Shown here in pieces: positions 61,419 through 64,000 of a DNA stretch of 64,000 bases. Origin of the DNA: Isoptericola halotolerans (GTDB lineage: Bacteria; Actinomycetota; Actinomycetes; Actinomycetales; Cellulomonadaceae). Made by a program: the position numbers and the translations under genes. The notes beneath the pieces were generated by a model that saw only the letters and a list, made by a program, of their open reading frames with translations, was not told the origin of the DNA and ran no database searches. The DNA is taken from positions 186,001 to 250,000 of the forward strand of contig NZ_PVTX01000003.1 in assembly GCF_003003075.1 (NCBI RefSeq), given 5' to 3'. Each line of letters opens with the position of its first letter. The first letter of the stretch is position 1.

Positions 61419-64000
61419 ATGCACCTCGTCGGAAGAACGTCGGAGCTCCAGGCCGTCGAGCAGGTCCTGGGCGAGGCTCTCTCCGGGCGGAGCCGAGCGC
61501 TCGTCGTCCTGGGAGAGGCGGGCATCGGTAAGACGGCCCTGCTCGACCATGCCGCCGACGTGGCCGCACCGGCCGGGTTCACCGTGGTGCGCGTCGTCGG
61601 GCACGAGTCCGAGCAGCAGCTGGCGTTCGCAGGGCTCCACCAGCTGTGCGCGCCGCTGATGGAGCATGCGCACGTGCTGCCCACCCCCCAGCGGACCGCC
61701 CTGGACGTCGCGCTGGGCAGAGGGTCCGGCCCGACCCCGGACCTCTTCCTCGTCGGGCTCGCCACGCTCTCGCTGCTCGCCGAGAGCGCCGAGCACGGGC
61801 CGCTGCTCTGTCTCGTGGACGACGGGTCGCTGCTCGACGTCGCCTCGGCGCAGGTCATCGCGTTCGTCGCACGGCGGCTCGCCGCCGAGAGACTGGCCCT
61901 GATCATCGCCACCCGAGAGCTCACCGACGAGCGGGGATCGCACTTCGCAGGTCTCCGTTCCCACACGATCCACCCCCTCGGGGACTCCGACGCCCGAGCC
62001 CTGCTGGCATCGACCGTCCGCACGCCGATCGGCGACGTCCTGAGAGACCGGGTGGTCGCCGAGGCTCGGGGCAACCCGCTCGCGCTGCTCGAGCTGCCCC
62101 GGACCGCCAGAGCGAGTCAGCTGGCGAGCGAGCTGGCGGTGCCCGTGCCCCTGACGGCGCCTCGCCGCGTCGAGGAGGCCTATCGCCAGCGTGCTGCAGC
62201 GCTACCGCAGGACTCCCGACGACTGCTGCTCGTCGCCACGGCGGAGCCGACGGGCGACCCGGTGCTGCTCTGGGCGGCCGCCGCGCACCTCGGCATCCGG
62301 CCCGACGCCGCCGCTGCGGCGGAGGATGCCGGCCTGCTCGAGATCGGGTCCAGGGTGAGCTTTCCGCACCCCCTCGCTCGGTCAGCCGTCTACGGCGGGG
62401 CCCACCCGGCCGACCGCCGCCAGGCGCACGACGCGCTCGCGCACGCCGTCGACACCCGGACCGACCCCGATCGTCGTGCCTGGCACCGCGCGAACGCGAT
62501 CCTCGGGACCGACGAGACGGTCGCGGCCGAGTCGGTCGCCGCGGCCGAACGAGCGATCGCCCGGGGCGGTTTCGCGGACGCGGCGGCGCTGCTGGAGAGG
62601 GCCACGGAGCTCACCCCCGACCCCGGCGTGCGGGCAGGGCGGGCGATCCTCGCCGCGCAGGCCATGCACGAGGCAGGCGCGCCGGACCAGGCGCTGCGCC
62701 TGCTGGCCGTCGCGGAGGAAGGCTCGCTGGACGACCTCGATCGCGCGCGGGTCTCCCTGTACCGGGCGATGATCGACTTCGACACGACGTCCGGGGACGG
62801 GGCACCCGCTCGTCTCCTGGAGGCGGCCGAGACGCTCGCACCTCTCGACCCCGCCCGGTCGCGGGAGGCCTACCTGCTCGCCCTGAACAGCGCAGTCGTC
62901 GTCGGTGGCGCGCCCGGCCACGTCAGCGCCGAGGACGTCGCCGCGGCCGCGAGGCACGCCCCGGCCCCGCTCAGCCCGCCCGAGCCGGCCGACCTCCTCC
63001 TCGACGCGCTGGTCAGCGCCTACACGAACGGTCTCGCGGACGCCGTCACCGAGATCGGCCACGCGTTGTCGGCGTTCGAGCCGTACGACCCGGCCGGCGA
63101 GGGCCCGCTGCACGAACGCACCGGCCGGTGGCTCGTGCTCGCGGCCCGCACCGCCGGCGCGGTGCTCGACGACCAGACGACCCATCGCCTCCTGCGCCGC
63201 AACGTCGAACGGGTCCGTGGCGCCGGCTCCCTGACGGCCCTTCCCCCGGCGCTCATCCATCTCGCGTGCGTGCTGGTCCTCAGGGGCGACTTCGCGAAGG
63301 CCGCGGACCTCGCCGCCGAGAGCAGGGCCGTCGCCCGGGCCACCGGCGTCGTCCCCCTCGCCTCCGCGGACCTGCTCCTCGCCGCGTGGCGCGGGCGTGA
63401 GGACGACGCGAGCCGGCTCTCGGCGACGTCCGTCGCCGACGACGCCGGCGCGGCCGGCGGTGTCGCGCAGTACGCCCTGGCCGTGTCCCGCAACGCGAGC
63501 GGTGACTACGCCGGAGCCGCCGACGCCGCGGTGCGCGCGAGCCGGTCGCCCGAGCTCTTCGTCCGCAGCCTCGCGCTCCACGAGCTGGCCGAAGGGGCCG
63601 TCCGTGGGGCGCGACGCGACGACGCCCTCCCTGCGTTGCACGAGCTCACCGTCCTGTCCTCCGCGTGCGGGACGCCCATGGCACGTGGCCTCGCCGCCCT
63701 GGCTCGGGCGCTCCTCGTCGACGACAGCGCTGCCGACGCCGGCACTGCCGAGGACCACTACCGCGAGGCGATCGACCAGCTCGGCGCCACCCGCATGGCC
63801 GCGCACCTCGCCCGCGCTCACCTCCTGCACGGCGAGTGGCTGCGCCGCCGCGGCCAGCGCCAGGCTGCGCGCAAGGAGCTCCGCATCGCGCACGAGTCCT
63901 TCGTCGCCATGGGAGCCGCGGTGTTCGCCGAGCGAGCTGCGCGTGAGCTCCGGGCGACCGGGGAGCACCCGCGAGCACACGGCGCAGGGCCGTCCACGGC
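61419..64000 (+). CDS. LAL-type AAA regulator, 3'-truncated by window edge
   Basis: An open frame of 860 codons continues to the last base; the C-terminal LuxR HTH expected of this family lies beyond the window. The N-terminal Walker A is GEAGIGKT (32-39), Walker B LLCLVDDGSLLD (the usual DDAQWLD is altered), and a sensor-like IIATRE follows. Residues beyond about 400 are Ala-rich TPR-like helices. LAL (MalT-like) proteins activate sugar or antibiotic genes when ligand and ATP bind. ATG 61419 follows GGAGAA. It is divergent from the AhpD-pirin pair. Confidence 0.88.
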   Translation, partial: MHLVGRTSELQAVEQVLGEALSGRSRALVVLGEAGIGKTALLDHAADVAAPAGFTVVRVVGHESEQQLAFAGLHQLCAPLMEHAHVLPTPQRTALDVALGRGSGPTPDLFLVGLATLSLLAESAEHGPLLCLVDDGSLLDVASAQVIAFVARRLAAERLALIIATRELTDERGSHFAGLRSHTIHPLGDSDARALLASTVRTPIGDVLRDRVVAEARGNPLALLELPRTARASQLASELAVPVPLTAPRRVEEAYRQRAAALPQDSRRLLLVATAEPTGDPVLLWAAAAHLGIRPDAAAAAEDAGLLEIGSRVSFPHPLARSAVYGGAHPADRRQAHDALAHAVDTRTDPDRRAWHRANAILGTDETVAAESVAAAERAIARGGFADAAALLERATELTPDPGVRAGRAILAAQAMHEAGAPDQALRLLAVAEEGSLDDLDRARVSLYRAMIDFDTTSGDGAPARLLEAAETLAPLDPARSREAYLLALNSAVVVGGAPGHVSAEDVAAAARHAPAPLSPPEPADLLLDALVSAYTNGLADAVTEIGHALSAFEPYDPAGEGPLHERTGRWLVLAARTAGAVLDDQTTHRLLRRNVERVRGAGSLTALPPALIHLACVLVLRGDFAKAADLAAESRAVARATGVVPLASADLLLAAWRGREDDASRLSATSVADDAGAAGGVAQYALAVSRNASGDYAGAADAAVRASRSPELFVRSLALHELAEGAVRGARRDDALPALHELTVLSSACGTPMARGLAALARALLVDDSAADAGTAEDHYREAIDQLGATRMAAHLARAHLLHGEWLRRRGQRQAARKELRIAHESFVAMGAAVFAERAARELRATGEHPRAHGAGPST

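Overview
The window is very GC-rich, gene-dense actinobacterial chromosome. It shows GTG/TTG starts, ATGA and GTGA start-stop overlaps and several apparently leaderless genes. Its families (SigK/RskA, an ECF41 sigma factor, DipZ, an M6 protease, LAL-type regulators, DUF5063) fit an actinobacterium, probably of the Micrococcales (Cellulomonas / Cellulosimicrobium / Isoptericola / Promicromonospora type). The genus is an inference. Most of the window looks like ordinary chromosome. The clear foreign segment is a 3.2-kb island at a tRNA-Pro gene.

Layout. 1-3.1 kb: a class A penicillin-binding protein, truncated by the window edge, and a metallophosphoesterase. 3.2-6.5 kb: tRNA-Pro(CGG) followed by an island bounded by a 50-bp direct repeat of the tRNA 3' half. 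The island carries a HipA/CtkA-like kinase, an overlapping HIRAN-domain protein, and a methyltransferase that sits inside its own transposon-like bracket (22-bp inverted repeats, 12-bp flanking direct repeat). 6.5-11.4 kb: ECF41 sigma factor, serine hydrolase, HdeD-like protein, an NAD(P)-binding epimerase with a candidate ECF41 promoter, and a ferredoxin-type reductase. 11.4-17.5 kb: dipZ, a fasciclin lipoprotein, sigK and rskA. Three identically spaced CCATCC-N15-CCGAAC promoters lie before dipZ, the lipoprotein and sigK. 17.5-22 kb: DAHP synthase behind an attenuator whose leader peptide contains the run WYWRF, a NUDIX hydrolase and a secreted M6 metalloprotease. 22-27.7 kb: an amidotransferase, a drug-type ABC pair and a GntR/ABC/paralogous membrane protein operon. 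27.8-32.3 kb: a trehalose-synthase-like GH13 enzyme with an LLM flavoprotein, a DUF6194-like protein and a double-HTH MerR regulator. 32.4-35.8 kb: asd, lysC (with an internal beta-subunit start) and a TauE/SafE-type permease. 35.9-45 kb: two large secreted proteins, one ABC pair and a DUF5063 protein. 45-50 kb: recR, a NUDIX gene bracketed by a 32-bp direct repeat, and an ABC plus two-component operon. 50.2-57 kb: serine hydrolase, NUDIX, dnaX and a TetR-controlled ABC pair. 57-64 kb: a rhamnogalacturonan-acetylesterase-like SGNH hydrolase, LysR, EamA, pirin, an AhpD-like protein and a LAL-type regulator that runs off the right edge.

Regulatory circuits readable from the DNA are the SigK regulon, ECF41 to the epimerase, the aromatic attenuator, and palindromic operators for the GntR, MerR, TetR, LysR and NarL-type regulators. 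The strongest candidates for something undescribed are the nested mobile island with its kinase/HIRAN pair and the repeat-bracketed NUDIX cassette. No CRISPR array, rRNA or replication origin was seen.
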